A stretch of 64,000 nt of DNA from Streptosporangiaceae bacterium (GCA_025934375.1 JAICYD010000012.1:1-64000); one strand, 5' to 3'; numbered from the stretch's first letter, positions 1 to 9,514 are shown. Translations and numbers: made by a program. The notes: generated by a model not told the origin, from the sequence alone.

Positions 1-121
1 CATCCTGTAGCGTTCACGTAGAAAGTGCTCCTCGAGCTGAGACTGACAAGGACCTCGACAATCCTCATCATCCCAGTTCAGGGGCACTTTTCCGTTCAGG
101 CTCGCCGGTCAGCCACCAAAC

Positions 122-1102
122 CTCTGTGAAAAGCCAGGGCTTAAGCCGCGCACCGAGGAGCTGTACCGGGGCCTGCTGAAGAACCATCTCAAGCCGACTT
201 TCGGCAACGCCGACCTGGCCGACATCCGAGAGGGCGACATACGCCGCTGGCGGAAGGAACGCCTCACCGCTGGGCCGAAGCAGCAGCGACCCTTCGGGCC
301 GGTCACTGTCGCCAAGGCGTACCGGCTGCTGCACGCGATCATGACGACGGCGGTGGAGGACGGGCGCATTCGCCGGAACCCCTGCCACATCAAGGGCGCT
401 GGGCAAGAGCACTCCGACGAGCGTCCCGTGGTACCGATTGGGACACTCGTCGACCTCCTCGACGCGGTGCCTGAGCGGTACCGCGCCCTAGTGCTGCTGG
501 CCACCTTCGCCAACCTGCGTTTCGGCGAGCTGGCCGCACTGCGCCGCGCCCAGGTCGACCTCGACGCCTGCGAGGTTCGCGTTACGGCGTCCCTGTCCGA
601 GATGGATGACGGGCGACTCATCGACGGCGACACCAAGTCCCGTGCTGGAGTCCGCACCGTCTCGTTCCCGGCCGACATCGCGCCAGAACTCGCCGGCCAC
701 CTGGCGCGCTTCTCCGCTCGCGGGCCAAACGGGCTGGTCTTCATCGGGCCGAAGGGCGGGCGGCTGCGGCGGTCCAACTTCCGGGAGACCTGGTACAAGG
801 CGCGGGAAGCGGTCGGCCTGCCGGAACTGCACTTCCACGACCTGAGACATACCGGGAACACGATGGCCGCCGCGCAAGGGGCAAGCCTCAAGGAACTGAT
901 GGAGCGGATGGGCCACTCAAGCACGCGGGCCGCGCTGATCTACCTCCACGCGACCCGCGAGCGTGACCAGAAGATCGCGGCGGGCATGGGCAAGGCCTTC
1001 GCCGCCGCGAAGAAGAGCAAGACGAACGGCACGGGCACGACGGGCACGGCCACGAAGCGATCGGGCACGCAACGGGCACGCGGCCCCCAGCGGGCATCCT
1101 AG
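122..1102 (+). pseudogene. Tyrosine site-specific integrase, 5'-truncated
   Basis: The catalytic domain of a phage or ICE-type tyrosine recombinase is intact. The first active-site Arg lies in NLRFGEL, followed by HDLRHT, GHSS and the IYLH tyrosine near the end. Homology to the N-terminal SAM-like core-binding domain runs upstream of the first ATG (341) in the same frame to about base 125 (KPGLKPRTEELY). That frame then runs without any ATG, GTG or TTG to a stop at 44, and no other frame supplies the missing N-terminus. The arm-binding domain and start are therefore lost. An internal start at 341 would give a 253-residue protein lacking part of the core-binding domain. The C-terminus ends in a Thr/Gly/Lys/Arg-rich tail built on GGGCACG repeats. 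It lies 28 bp from the 3' end of tRNA-Gly, the usual place for an integrase beside its attachment site. Confidence 0.75.
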
Positions 1103-1130
1103 AAGAGTTCGAAACGTGTCTCTGAGCTGC

Positions 1131-1204
1131 TGGAGCGGGCGACGGGAATCGAACCCGCATGACCAGCTTGGAAGGCTGGGGCTCTACCATTGAGCTACGC
1201 CCGC
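1131..1204 (-). tRNA. tRNA-Gly (anticodon UCC), CCA encoded
   Basis: On the reverse strand a 7-bp acceptor stem (GCGGGCG/CGCCCGC) encloses D, anticodon and T arms. The anticodon stem CCAGC/GCTGG holds the loop CTTCCAA, which gives UCC and reads GGA. The T arm is GCGGG-TTCGATT-CCCGT. The 3' CCA is encoded at 1131-1133 after discriminator T. Its 3' end faces the integrase remnant, so this gene is the probable attachment site of the element to the left. Confidence 0.95.
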
Positions 1205-1518
1205 GCGCTCGGCCAGCTCACGAGACGCTGACCAGTCGCCATCGGTAGATTACCGGTTCCCGGCCACTTCCCGCGCCCTCCACTGCCCGCAAAGGTTCGC
1301 GTCAGATGCGCGGGGGTGAAGATTGTCGCCGCGCGCGGGCTGGCCGGGATGGGTACACGGTGCCGTCCTCCCGCTACCCGCATCGTCAGCGTTCGACGTC
1401 GGCCCCGTCCCTGGGGCCGGCACGTGGTCGAATGGGCGAGTGGGACAATCGCTTCCGGGACAGGGAAGCGACCCGGCGAGGCAAGCACCCGACGCGTCAG
1501 ATGGAGGCGAGCAACGGC
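1205..1518. other. Intergenic region between tRNA-Gly and gnd
   Basis: This stretch separates the divergent tRNA-Gly and gnd genes and must hold both promoters. I see no reading frame with coding character and no clear -10/-35 pair. The gnd ribosome site GGAGG lies at 1503-1507. Confidence 0.4.
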
Positions 1519-2979
1519 ATGGCCAGCGCGGAGCAGGCAGGGCAGGCGGGCAGTGCGCAGATTGGCGTCACCGGCATGGGGGTGATGGGGCGCAACCTGG
1601 CCCGGAACTTCGCCCGCCATGGCTACGCGGTCGCCTTGCACAACCGGACCGCGTCCAAGGCCGCCGACGTGGCCAGGGACTTCGGCCATGAGGGCACCTT
1701 CGTCGCCACGACGACCGCCGAAGAGTTCGTCCAGCAGCTCGAGCGCCCCCGCCGCCTGGTCATCATGGTCAACGCGGGCCCCGCTACCGACGCGGTCATC
1801 GACGAGTTCGCGCCCCTCATGGAATCCGGTGACATGATCATCGACGCCGGCAACGCGCACTTCAAGGACACTCGCCGCCGGGAGGCGGCGCTGCGCGACC
1901 AGGGAATCCACTTCGTGGGCATGGGCGTGTCCGGCGGCGAGGAGGGCGCGCTCAACGGCCCGTCGATCATGCCGGGCGGCTCGAAGGAGTCCTACGAGTC
2001 GCTCGGCCCCATGCTGGAAAGCATCTCCGCCAAGGTGGACGACACCCCATGCTGCATGCACATCGGCCCCGACGGCGCGGGCCACTTCGTCAAGATGGTC
2101 CACAATGGCATCGAGTACGCGGACATGCAGTTGATCGCCGAAGCCTACGACCTGCTCCGGCAGGCGGCGGGCCTCACCCCGGCACAGATCGCCGCGACCT
2201 TCAAGGACTGGAACACCGGGCGCCTGGACTCCTACCTTATCGAGATCACCGCAGAGGTGCTCGCCCACCAGGACGCGAAGGCGGGCACGCCGTTCGTCGA
2301 CGTCGTCCTTGACCAGGCCGAGCAGAAGGGCACCGGCCGCTGGACGGTCCAGGACGCCCTTGACCTGGGGTCGCCGGTGAGCGGCATCGCCGAGGCCGTG
2401 TTCTCCCGCAGCCTGTCCGGCCACGCCGACCTGCGCGCCGCCGCCCGCGACTTCCCCGGCCCGCGCGCCGCCGGCGCGGAGGTCAGCGACAAGCAGGACT
2501 TCGCGGCCAAGGTGGAGCAGGCGCTGTACGCCTCCAAGGTCGTCTCCTACGCCCAGGGCTGGCACATGATCGCGGCCGGCAGCGTCGAGTACGGGTGGGA
2601 CATCGACCTTGGCGGCACCGCGGTCATCTGGCGCGGGGGCTGCATCATCCGCGCGAAGTTCCTGGACCGCATCCGCGCCGCGTACGCGGGCAACCCGCAG
2701 CTGCCGACGCTGCTGGCCGACCCGGAGTTCGGCAAGGAGATCGCGGACGCGCAGGCCGCCTGGCGGGAGGTCATCGCCACCGCCGTCCGGCTCGGCATCC
2801 CGGTGCCGGGCTTCTCGGCCGCGCTGGCCTACTACGACGCCCTGCGCGCCCAGCGGCTGCCGGCCGCGCTCGTCCAGGGGCTGCGTGACTTCTTCGGCGC
2901 GCACACCTACCGACGCACCGACTCCGACGGCTCGTTCCACACCTTGTGGGGCGGGGACCGTTCCGAGGTGGCTCGTTAA
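1519..2979 (+). CDS. gnd: 6-phosphogluconate dehydrogenase (decarboxylating)
   Basis: Oxidatively decarboxylates 6-phosphogluconate to ribulose 5-phosphate in the cytosolic pentose phosphate pathway, yielding NADPH. From this start the protein has 486 residues, the family size. The dinucleotide fold begins with GxGxMG at residues 19-24, and the NRT loop is at 43-45. The signature SGGEEGA lies in the middle. The catalytic set is K192-MVH-N196-GI-E199, matching Lys183, Asn187 and Glu190 of the E. coli enzyme. The C-terminal tail has the conserved RTDSDGSFHTLW. I chose ATG 1519 because GGAGG precedes it by 11 bases. The frame stays open upstream, with ATGs at 1501 and 1306. The gene stands alone, convergent to nothing, and is separated from the sugar operon by 600 bp. 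Confidence 0.93.
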   Translation: MASAEQAGQAGSAQIGVTGMGVMGRNLARNFARHGYAVALHNRTASKAADVARDFGHEGTFVATTTAEEFVQQLERPRRLVIMVNAGPATDAVIDEFAPLMESGDMIIDAGNAHFKDTRRREAALRDQGIHFVGMGVSGGEEGALNGPSIMPGGSKESYESLGPMLESISAKVDDTPCCMHIGPDGAGHFVKMVHNGIEYADMQLIAEAYDLLRQAAGLTPAQIAATFKDWNTGRLDSYLIEITAEVLAHQDAKAGTPFVDVVLDQAEQKGTGRWTVQDALDLGSPVSGIAEAVFSRSLSGHADLRAAARDFPGPRAAGAEVSDKQDFAAKVEQALYASKVVSYAQGWHMIAAGSVEYGWDIDLGGTAVIWRGGCIIRAKFLDRIRAAYAGNPQLPTLLADPEFGKEIADAQAAWREVIATAVRLGIPVPGFSAALAYYDALRAQRLPAALVQGLRDFFGAHTYRRTDSDGSFHTLWGGDRSEVAR

Positions 2980-3583
2980 GTTATTGAACCAATCATTATC
3001 CGCAACGGCCCGTGGCGCCCGCGCCGTGCTATGCCTCGGCGGGCGAACATGCGAACCTGGTTACCACAGGCGCGCGAAAGCATTGCCATCCTCTTTGGCT
3101 CGGATTTGCGCCGGACACCTGGCCGGCGCTGAGCAGGCTCAGAAGTCCGCACAGCGGACATGTGTCCGGAGCGGGTTTCGCCGCTGCCCGGGGCGGGGGG
3201 CGACGGAATCGCGGCTCTTGGCCCGCCGCACTGCCCGGATGCCTCTGAACTGCGGGTATTCAATAAATCAGTTGGTCGTTACCCGGACGGCGGACCGGGC
3301 GGCGGGTTGCTGGTGAGTCTCGGTTGCCCGCGATGCAAGCGTTTGCTCTTGACAGGCGCGGCGGAAACAGACACGCTTCCCATCAAGCTCATGTGACCGT
3401 GTTGCGGACAATAGTCCGTTGCGGGCAAGGAGGTTCCTATGACGTGACTGTGGTCACTGAAAAAACACTGCTTCATGAGCTGATCTCGCACCAATGAGAA
3501 AACCGGTGAGCCGGGCTGGCACCCGGCTCACCGGCCTAACCGCTAACCCACCTCCCAGTGAGCAAGCACAAAGGAGTCTAGCC
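2980..3583. other. 604-bp non-coding region upstream of the sugar ABC operon
   Basis: No reading frame here has convincing coding character. Visible items are a TTGACA hexamer at 3349-3354 without a good -10; an inverted repeat GTGAC-TGTG-GTCAC at 3444-3457 that could be an operator; a full Shine-Dalgarno AAGGAGG at about 3428-3434 followed by a two-codon frame, ATG-ACG-TGA, at 3440; and a 13-bp hairpin at 3503-3534. The layout suggests a regulated leader for the operon, which is inference. Confidence 0.4.
3503..3534 (+). promoter_or_regulatory. 13-bp perfect hairpin in the sugar operon leader
   Basis: CCGGTGAGCCGGG and its exact complement flank the 6-base loop CTGGCA, 50 bases before the binding-protein start. 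There is no T tract, so it is either a leader or attenuator stem or an upstream terminator without a tail. Confidence 0.5.
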
Positions 3584-4714
3584 GTGCCATTCCTACCGGC
3601 ATCCCTCCGGGACCTTAGCCACCGGTTGCCCAGGCACCGGTTGCCCAGGCACCGGTTGCCTAGACACTGCGCCGTCGTGGCGGGGATCGCCGCCGCCGGG
3701 CTCGCGCTCGCCGCCTGCAGCAGTAGCAGTAGCAGCAGTGCCAGCGGCTCCAGCGCGCCGCCCGCGGCCGGCTCAACCGCAGCGAGCGCCTCGGCATCGT
3801 CGAACAAGCCGGCGAACATCGCCTACCTGTCCTTCGCGGTAGAGAACAGCTACGACGCGCCGATGCTCGCGGCGGCCCAGACGGTGGCCAGCGACCAGGG
3901 CGCCACGCTGAAGGTGTTCGACGCGCAGAACAACCCGCAGACTCAGTACTCCCAGCTGCAGGACGTCATCAACTCCGGCCAGTACAACGGCATCATCGTC
4001 CAGCCGATCTTCGGCACCGGGCTGACCCAGCTGGTCGCCCAGGCGATCACCAAGGGGATCAAGGTCGTCAACATGGACCAGATCCTCGGCCCGAACCTGG
4101 GCACCGACCAGCCGCAGGTAACGGGCCTGTCAGCCAACGTCGCGTTCGTGCCGACCGACATCGGGACCAAGCTCGGCCAGCAGGTCGTGGCGGCGTGCGC
4201 GTCCAAGAGCCTGAATCCCTGCAAGGTCGGCTACCTGTGGGATATCAAGGCGTCCGCGCTTGACGTCGCCATCAACGGCGCGTTCAAGAAGGCGATCGCC
4301 GGGTCCCCGGTCCAGATCGCCACCGAGGGCCAGAGCTTCTTCACCCCGACCACCGGCCAGCAGGCCGTGCAGACGATGCTGCAGGCGCAGCCGGGCCTGA
4401 ACCTGATCGTCGGCTCCGACCAGGGCATCGAGGGCGGCGCGATCGCGATCGCGACCGCGAAGAAGACCGGCAAGGTCATCCTGGTGGGCTACGGCGCCAG
4501 CGCGGCGGCGCTGGCGGGCATCGCCTCCGGCGCGTGGTACTCCGACGTGGCCCAGGCCCCGGCCAGTGAAGGCCGGCTGGCCGTGCAGGCGCTGATCAAG
4601 GCCGTCCGCGCGGGCACCAACAGCGGCGCGATCGACCCGGTAGCCGGCCTGCCCAACGACGGCATCGTGACCAAGGCGAACGTCTCGCAGTTCACCGCCG
4701 AGTGGCCCGGCTGA
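3584..4714 (+). CDS. Sugar ABC transporter substrate-binding lipoprotein (ribose-type)
   Basis: Captures the substrate outside the membrane and hands it to the ABC importer encoded by the next two genes. The start is GTG 3584 with AAGGAG seven bases upstream. The signal peptide has a basic N-region with three HRLPR repeats (residues 13-27), a hydrophobic segment, and the lipobox LAAC with Cys45. A Ser-rich linker follows, then a periplasmic-binding-protein type I fold (Peripla_BP_4) with NIAYLSFAVENSYDAPM near its start and a hinge-type GSDQGIEGG. The 376-residue length suits RbsB-like proteins. The sugar cannot be read from the sequence. The HRLPR repeat comes from a 15-bp tandem duplication at 3620-3664 and is unusual in a signal peptide. 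Confidence 0.85.
   Translation: MPFLPASLRDLSHRLPRHRLPRHRLPRHCAVVAGIAAAGLALAACSSSSSSSASGSSAPPAAGSTAASASASSNKPANIAYLSFAVENSYDAPMLAAAQTVASDQGATLKVFDAQNNPQTQYSQLQDVINSGQYNGIIVQPIFGTGLTQLVAQAITKGIKVVNMDQILGPNLGTDQPQVTGLSANVAFVPTDIGTKLGQQVVAACASKSLNPCKVGYLWDIKASALDVAINGAFKKAIAGSPVQIATEGQSFFTPTTGQQAVQTMLQAQPGLNLIVGSDQGIEGGAIAIATAKKTGKVILVGYGASAAALAGIASGAWYSDVAQAPASEGRLAVQALIKAVRAGTNSGAIDPVAGLPNDGIVTKANVSQFTAEWPG
3620..3664 (+). repeat. Three 15-bp tandem repeats in the lipoprotein signal sequence
   Basis: The unit CACCGGTTGCCCAGG occurs at 3620, 3635 and 3650, the last with a diverged end. It is in frame and encodes HRLPR three times before the hydrophobic core. Confidence 0.9.
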
Positions 4715-4717
4715 CGG

Positions 4718-6280
4718 ATGCCGGGACCGCAAGCCCTCCAGGGCGCGCACGTCGAGCTCCAGGACGTCTCCAAGTCCTTCGGCGGGACCCGCGCCCTGGC
4801 GGGCGTCAGCCTCACCATCAACAAGGGGTCGATCCACGCCCTCGTCGGCGAGAACGGCGCGGGCAAGTCAACCCTGGGCAAGATCATCGCCGGCGTGCAC
4901 TCTCCCGACGGGGGACAGCTGCTCTTGGACGGCGAGCCGGTCCGGTTCCACTCGCCCCGCGACGCGATCTCCCGCAAGGTCATCTTGATCGCCCAGGAAC
5001 TGTCCATCGTCACCTCGCTCACCGTGGCGGAGAACGTGTTCCTCGGCGCCGAACCGCGCCGGGCCGGCTTCCAGGACCGCAAGAAGCTCCGTCGCCAGTA
5101 TGCCGACCTGGCCGCGTCGGCCGGGTTCGAGCTGGACGGGGACGCCCACGCGGGGACCCTGCGGACCGCCGACCAGCAGAAGGTGGAGATCTTGCGGGCG
5201 CTGTCTCGCGACGCCGGGCTCATCGTGATGGATGAGCCGACGGCCGCGCTGTCCCGCCCGGACGTCGAGGCCCTGCACGCGGTCATCCGGCGGCTGGCGG
5301 CGGGCGGAACCACCGTCGTGCTGGTCTCGCACTTCCTCGGCGAGGTGCTGGAGCTCGCCGACCAGGTGACGATCCTGCGCGACGGCCACCTGGTGCGGAC
5401 CGTCCCCGCCGCCGGGCAGACCCAGGACTCGCTGTTGTCGGCGATGCTCGGCCGCCCGCTGGAGGCGGCATTCCCGCCCCGGCGACTCGCCCCCGCCGGC
5501 GCCCCCGTGGTCCTGTCCGTCCGCGACCTGCGCGCCCCCGGGGTCAACGGCGTCTCCTTCGACCTGCGGGCCGGGGAGATCCTGGGCCTGGCCGGCCTGG
5601 TGGGGGCGGGCCGCACCGAAGTCGCCCGCGCCATCTACCGCGCGAACCGGGTCAGCTCCGGGACGGTCACCGTCGCGGGGTCCCGGGGCCCGGCGCGGGT
5701 GCCGGTGACGGGGGATCCGCGGGCCGCGATGCGGGCCGGAGTCTTGATGATCCCGGAATCGCGCAAGGAGCAGGGCCTGATGCTCGGCCGGTCCGTTACC
5801 GAGAACGTCAGCCTCGCCAGCCTGGCGCGGGTCGCCGCGGCCGGCCTGGTCCGCACCGGGCCGGAGCGGCGCGCCGTCCGCGACGTGCTCGCCAGGGTGG
5901 ACGTCCGCGGCGGGAGCCAGGCCGCCCCGGCTAGCGCGCTGTCCGGCGGCAACCAGCAGAAGCTGCTGTTCGCCCGCTCGCTGCTGCGCGACCCGCGGGT
6001 GCTGATCGCCGATGAGCCCACCCGCGGCGTGGACGTCGGCGCCAAGCGGGCGATCTATGAGCTGCTCGCCACGCTGACCGCCAGCGGCATCGGCGTCCTG
6101 GTGATCTCCTCCGACATCGAGGAAGTACTCGGCCTCGCGCACCGGGTCCTGGTGATGCGCGGTGGCCTGGTCACCGCCGAGCTCGCCGGCGACACGGCGA
6201 CCGAGGCCGCGATCCTCAGCGCCGCGTTCGCTGCTTCAGGAAAACCCGGCGCCACCGGGGAAACCGAGGAAGGTGCGTGA
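4718..6280 (+). CDS. Sugar ABC transporter ATP-binding protein, two ATPase domains (RbsA/MglA-type)
   Basis: Supplies ATP-driven energy for the CUT2-type importer at the inner face of the membrane. It has 520 residues with two ABC domains. The first has Walker A GENGAGKST near residue 46 and Walker B LIVMDEPTAALS. The second has the degenerate Walker A LVGAGRTE, the signature LSGGNQQK and Walker B VLIADEPTRGVDVG, as is usual in RbsA proteins. The start is ATG 4718, three bases after the binding-protein stop. The stop is followed immediately by the permease ATG, so the three genes are one translationally linked operon. Confidence 0.92.
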   Translation: MPGPQALQGAHVELQDVSKSFGGTRALAGVSLTINKGSIHALVGENGAGKSTLGKIIAGVHSPDGGQLLLDGEPVRFHSPRDAISRKVILIAQELSIVTSLTVAENVFLGAEPRRAGFQDRKKLRRQYADLAASAGFELDGDAHAGTLRTADQQKVEILRALSRDAGLIVMDEPTAALSRPDVEALHAVIRRLAAGGTTVVLVSHFLGEVLELADQVTILRDGHLVRTVPAAGQTQDSLLSAMLGRPLEAAFPPRRLAPAGAPVVLSVRDLRAPGVNGVSFDLRAGEILGLAGLVGAGRTEVARAIYRANRVSSGTVTVAGSRGPARVPVTGDPRAAMRAGVLMIPESRKEQGLMLGRSVTENVSLASLARVAAAGLVRTGPERRAVRDVLARVDVRGGSQAAPASALSGGNQQKLLFARSLLRDPRVLIADEPTRGVDVGAKRAIYELLATLTASGIGVLVISSDIEEVLGLAHRVLVMRGGLVTAELAGDTATEAAILSAAFAASGKPGATGETEEGA

Positions 6281-7279
6281 ATGAGCCAGGCGACGACGCC
6301 TAACGCGCTGCGGGCCACCCCCCGTGTCCCGCGCGACGCCATCGTGTCCCGCGCGCGCAGCGGCGGGATCATCTACCCGTTCATCGTGTTGTTCATCGTG
6401 CTGGCGGTCTGGAAGGGCGCCACCTTCTACGGGACGACGAACCTGCTGGCCATCTTGGACCAACAGTCAAGCACGCTGATCATCGCGGCGGCGGGCACGA
6501 TGGTGCTCGTCGCGGGCGGCATCGACTTGTCCGTCGGCGCCACCTACGCGCTCGCCCAGGTGGTGACCACCAAGCTGGTGGGGTCCATGAACCCGGTCCC
6601 CGCGATCGGAATCGGCATCGCGGTCGGCCTCGGCGTGGGGCTGGTCAACGGCGTGGTCGCCACCTACTTCCGGATCAACTCCCTGATCGCCACGCTGGCC
6701 ATGTCGTTCGTCGTCGGCGGCCTGGCCTCGCTGGTCACCGGCGGGAACCTGATCATCGCCTACTCCGCGCTCGGGTTCGCCAACCTCGCCAGGACCCAGT
6801 TCCTGGGCGTGACCACCGCCGCCTGGACCATGATCGGCGTCGTCATCATCCTCGCGATCGTGTTGTCCCGCACGATCGCGGGCCGCTACATGTACGCCTC
6901 GGGCAGCAACTCCGAGGCGGCCCGCCTGGCGGGCGTCCGCGTGCAGCAGGTCAAGCTGATCACGTTCGTGATCAGCGGCGGGGCGGCCGCGCTGGGCGGC
7001 ATCATCGACGCCTCCCGCGTCCTTTCCGCCCAAGGCTCCAACGGCGGGACCACGCTCACGTTCACGGTGCTGGCCGGCATCGTTGTCGGCGGCACCTCGA
7101 TCCTCGGCGGGGAGGGCGCCGTCTGGCGCACCGTGGTGGGCACGCTGTTCATCGCGATGATCGGCAACGGGTTCGTCCTCGCCGCGCTCAACCCGCTCTA
7201 TGAGCAGATAACGCTCGGCGGGATCATCCTCATCGCCGTCGGCGCGGACGCCTGGTCCCGGCTGCGCGCCACCGGCTAG
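6281..7279 (+). CDS. Sugar ABC transporter permease (RbsC-type)
   Basis: Membrane channel of the CUT2 importer, 332 residues with about eight to ten hydrophobic segments. The BPD_transp_2 family signature is visible as AAAGTMVLVAGGIDLSVGATYALA near residues 67-90, and again in the cytoplasmic loop GSNSEAARLAGV and in VGGTSILGGEGAVWRT. ATG 6281 abuts the ATPase stop. It is the last gene of the operon; a strong terminator follows 120 bp downstream. Only one permease is encoded, so it presumably acts as a homodimer, as in this family. Confidence 0.92.
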   Translation: MSQATTPNALRATPRVPRDAIVSRARSGGIIYPFIVLFIVLAVWKGATFYGTTNLLAILDQQSSTLIIAAAGTMVLVAGGIDLSVGATYALAQVVTTKLVGSMNPVPAIGIGIAVGLGVGLVNGVVATYFRINSLIATLAMSFVVGGLASLVTGGNLIIAYSALGFANLARTQFLGVTTAAWTMIGVVIILAIVLSRTIAGRYMYASGSNSEAARLAGVRVQQVKLITFVISGGAAALGGIIDASRVLSAQGSNGGTTLTFTVLAGIVVGGTSILGGEGAVWRTVVGTLFIAMIGNGFVLAALNPLYEQITLGGIILIAVGADAWSRLRATG

Positions 7280-7400
7280 CGCCGCGAGTCACAGCAGCGC
7301 CATCGCGGTCCATTGATGGCCGCGCCACGGATATGTGCTAAACAGGCAGCGAGTGACCTTGAGAAACCAAGCCACCGGCGAAACTTACGCCTCAGCAGGC

Positions 7401-7438
7401 GCGGGAGTACCATCGCCGGGGTGCTCCCGCGATTTTTT
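7401..7438 (+). terminator. Rho-independent terminator of the sugar ABC operon
   Basis: An 11-bp stem (GCGGGAGTACC with GGTGCTCCCGC, one G-U pair) and an 8-base loop are followed by G-A and six T residues. This is the most classical terminator in the window. It separates the sugar operon from the amine oxidase. Confidence 0.85.
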
Positions 7439-7516
7439 ACAACGAGTGTGGCATTAGTTAACCGCGTCGTAATAATAGGATATGTAAACGCAACAAATGC
7501 CACCTGTGCTTGACGC

Positions 7517-9514
7517 ATGGCTTTCCTAGCGTCCAGCACCGAATCCGCAGCTCAGGGTACCGCCCCGCGGCCGCACCCGCTTGACCCGCTGACCGCGACC
7601 GAGGTCGAGGCGGCGACCGCGGCCGTCAAGGCGGCCAAGGGCCTGGCCGGGACCGCGCGGTTCGTCTACGTCAGTCTCTACGAGCCGTCCAAGGCCGAGA
7701 TCATCGCCTATGAAGCGGGCGACGGCGCCATCCCGCCGCCGCCCCGCCTCGTTAAGGCCATCATCAGGGAAAGGGCGCAGCGCACCACCTACGAGGCAAT
7801 CGTCATCCTCGACGCGGACGCGCAAGTGGCCGCCCTCACGCACTGGCGGCAAGTGCCCGGAGTGCAGCCCTCAGTGATGCTGGAGGAGTTCTTCGCCGCC
7901 GAGGACCTGGTCCGCAACGACCCCCGCTGGCAGGCGGCCATGCGCGAGCGCGGCGTCACCGACTTCAGCCTGTGCATGATCGACCCGTGGTCAACGCCGA
8001 ACGTCGCCCCGGGCCTCAGCCCGGCCGACGGCCGGTTCGTCAGCCCGCTGACCTGGGTCCGGACCTCGGTCGACGATAACGGCTACGCCCGGCCGGTTGA
8101 GAACCTGCTCACCCGCGTCGACCTGGACACGATGACCGTCGTCGAGGTGACCGACCTGGGCGTCATCCCGATCCCGGCGACCCCGGCCAACTACTCGGCG
8201 CAGGCCATCACCGACCCGGTGAACATCCCGTACTTCCCCGGCGGCCCGCGAACCGACGTCAGGGAACTCGACATCACCCAGCCGGACGGCCCCAGCTTCA
8301 CCCTCGACGGCCACCACCTGCGCTGGCAGAAGTGGGACCTGCGGATTGGCTTCACCGCCCGCGAGGGCCTGGTCCTGCACCGGATCGGCTACGACGGCCG
8401 CAGCATCATCCACCGGGCCAGCCTGTCGGAGATGTTCGTCCCCTACGCGGACCCCTCGCCGACGCACTACCGCAAGCTGGTCCTGGATGAGGGGGAGTAC
8501 GGCATCGGGCTGCTCACCAACTCCCTCGAGCTGGGCTGTGACTGCCTCGGCGAGATCGTCTACCTCGACGGCGTCGTCAACGACAACGACGGGAAGCCGA
8601 TCGTGATGCCGAACGCGATCTGCCTGCACGAGGAGGACCACGGCATCGCGTGGAAGCACACCAACTTCCGCACCGGCTACGTGGAGGTCCGCCGGATGCG
8701 GCGGATGGTCATCTCCTCGATCGTCACCGTCGGCAATTACGAGTACGGCTACTACTGGTACCTGTACCAGGACGGCGGCATCGAGTACGAGGTGAAGCTG
8801 TCCGGCGTGATCTCCAACGGCGCGCTGCCGGAGGGGGAGACCAGCCACCCGCACGGCACCGTGGTCGCGCCGCGCGTTTATGGCCCGCACCACCAGCACT
8901 TCTTCAACGTCCGCCTCGACATGGCCGTCGACGGCCCCGGCAACCGCGTCTACGAGGTCACCCCGCGGGCGCTGCCCGAGGGGCCCGGCAACCCGGTCGG
9001 CAACGCCTGGGTCACCGAGGAGGTCCTCATCGAGGACGAGTCGCAGGCCCAGCGGCAAGCGGACCCGCTCGCGGGCCGGTACTGGAAGATCGTCAACGAC
9101 GGCGTCACCAACGCCCTCGGCCAGCCGGTCGCCTACAAGCTGGTGCCCGAGCACACCGTCGCCCCGTTCGCCCATCCCGGCTCGGCCGTCGCCAGGCGGG
9201 CGGGCTTCATCACCAGCCCGCTGTGGGTGACCGCCTACGACCGGGACGAGATGTTCGCCACCGGCGACTACCCGAACCAGTCCGAGGGCGGCGGCGGCCT
9301 GCCCGCCTTCGCGAGGCAAGGGCGGCCCCTGGTCGACACCGACGTCGTCTTGTGGTTCACCTTCGGCGCCAACCACGTCGTGCGGCCGGAGGACTGGCCG
9401 GTCATGCCAGTGCATCCGATTGGCTTCCGGATGCTGCCCGCCGGGTTCTTCGTCGGCAACCCCGCGCTGGACAACCCGCAGCCTTCCCCCGCGCACTGCC
9501 ATCACCACGGCTGA
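7517..9514 (+). CDS. Copper-containing primary-amine oxidase (topaquinone enzyme)
   Basis: Oxidises primary amines to aldehydes with release of ammonia and hydrogen peroxide. The protein has 665 residues, as for the family. It begins with the typical HPLDPLTATEVEAA segment. The topaquinone precursor is Tyr408 in N-Y-E-Y, the catalytic base is probably Asp324 in VLDEGEYG, and the copper ligands are His459 and His461 (HQH) and His620 before VVRPEDWPVMP. All active-site residues are present. There is no signal peptide, so it should be cytosolic. The start at 7517 has no clear ribosome site. The 237-bp gap upstream is AT-richer than its surroundings and probably holds the promoter. An APC permease follows 22 bp downstream, suggesting uptake of an amine and its oxidation as one unit. 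The substrate is unknown. Confidence 0.93.
   Translation: MAFLASSTESAAQGTAPRPHPLDPLTATEVEAATAAVKAAKGLAGTARFVYVSLYEPSKAEIIAYEAGDGAIPPPPRLVKAIIRERAQRTTYEAIVILDADAQVAALTHWRQVPGVQPSVMLEEFFAAEDLVRNDPRWQAAMRERGVTDFSLCMIDPWSTPNVAPGLSPADGRFVSPLTWVRTSVDDNGYARPVENLLTRVDLDTMTVVEVTDLGVIPIPATPANYSAQAITDPVNIPYFPGGPRTDVRELDITQPDGPSFTLDGHHLRWQKWDLRIGFTAREGLVLHRIGYDGRSIIHRASLSEMFVPYADPSPTHYRKLVLDEGEYGIGLLTNSLELGCDCLGEIVYLDGVVNDNDGKPIVMPNAICLHEEDHGIAWKHTNFRTGYVEVRRMRRMVISSIVTVGNYEYGYYWYLYQDGGIEYEVKLSGVISNGALPEGETSHPHGTVVAPRVYGPHHQHFFNVRLDMAVDGPGNRVYEVTPRALPEGPGNPVGNAWVTEEVLIEDESQAQRQADPLAGRYWKIVNDGVTNALGQPVAYKLVPEHTVAPFAHPGSAVARRAGFITSPLWVTAYDRDEMFATGDYPNQSEGGGGLPAFARQGRPLVDTDVVLWFTFGANHVVRPEDWPVMPVHPIGFRMLPAGFFVGNPALDNPQPSPAHCHHHG

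Noticed and set aside
1195..2940. A 581-codon reverse frame opposite gnd
   Set aside because: High-GC antisense frames are commonly open; its composition (Val/Gly/Arg/Asp/His) is typical of a shadow, and gnd is clearly real.
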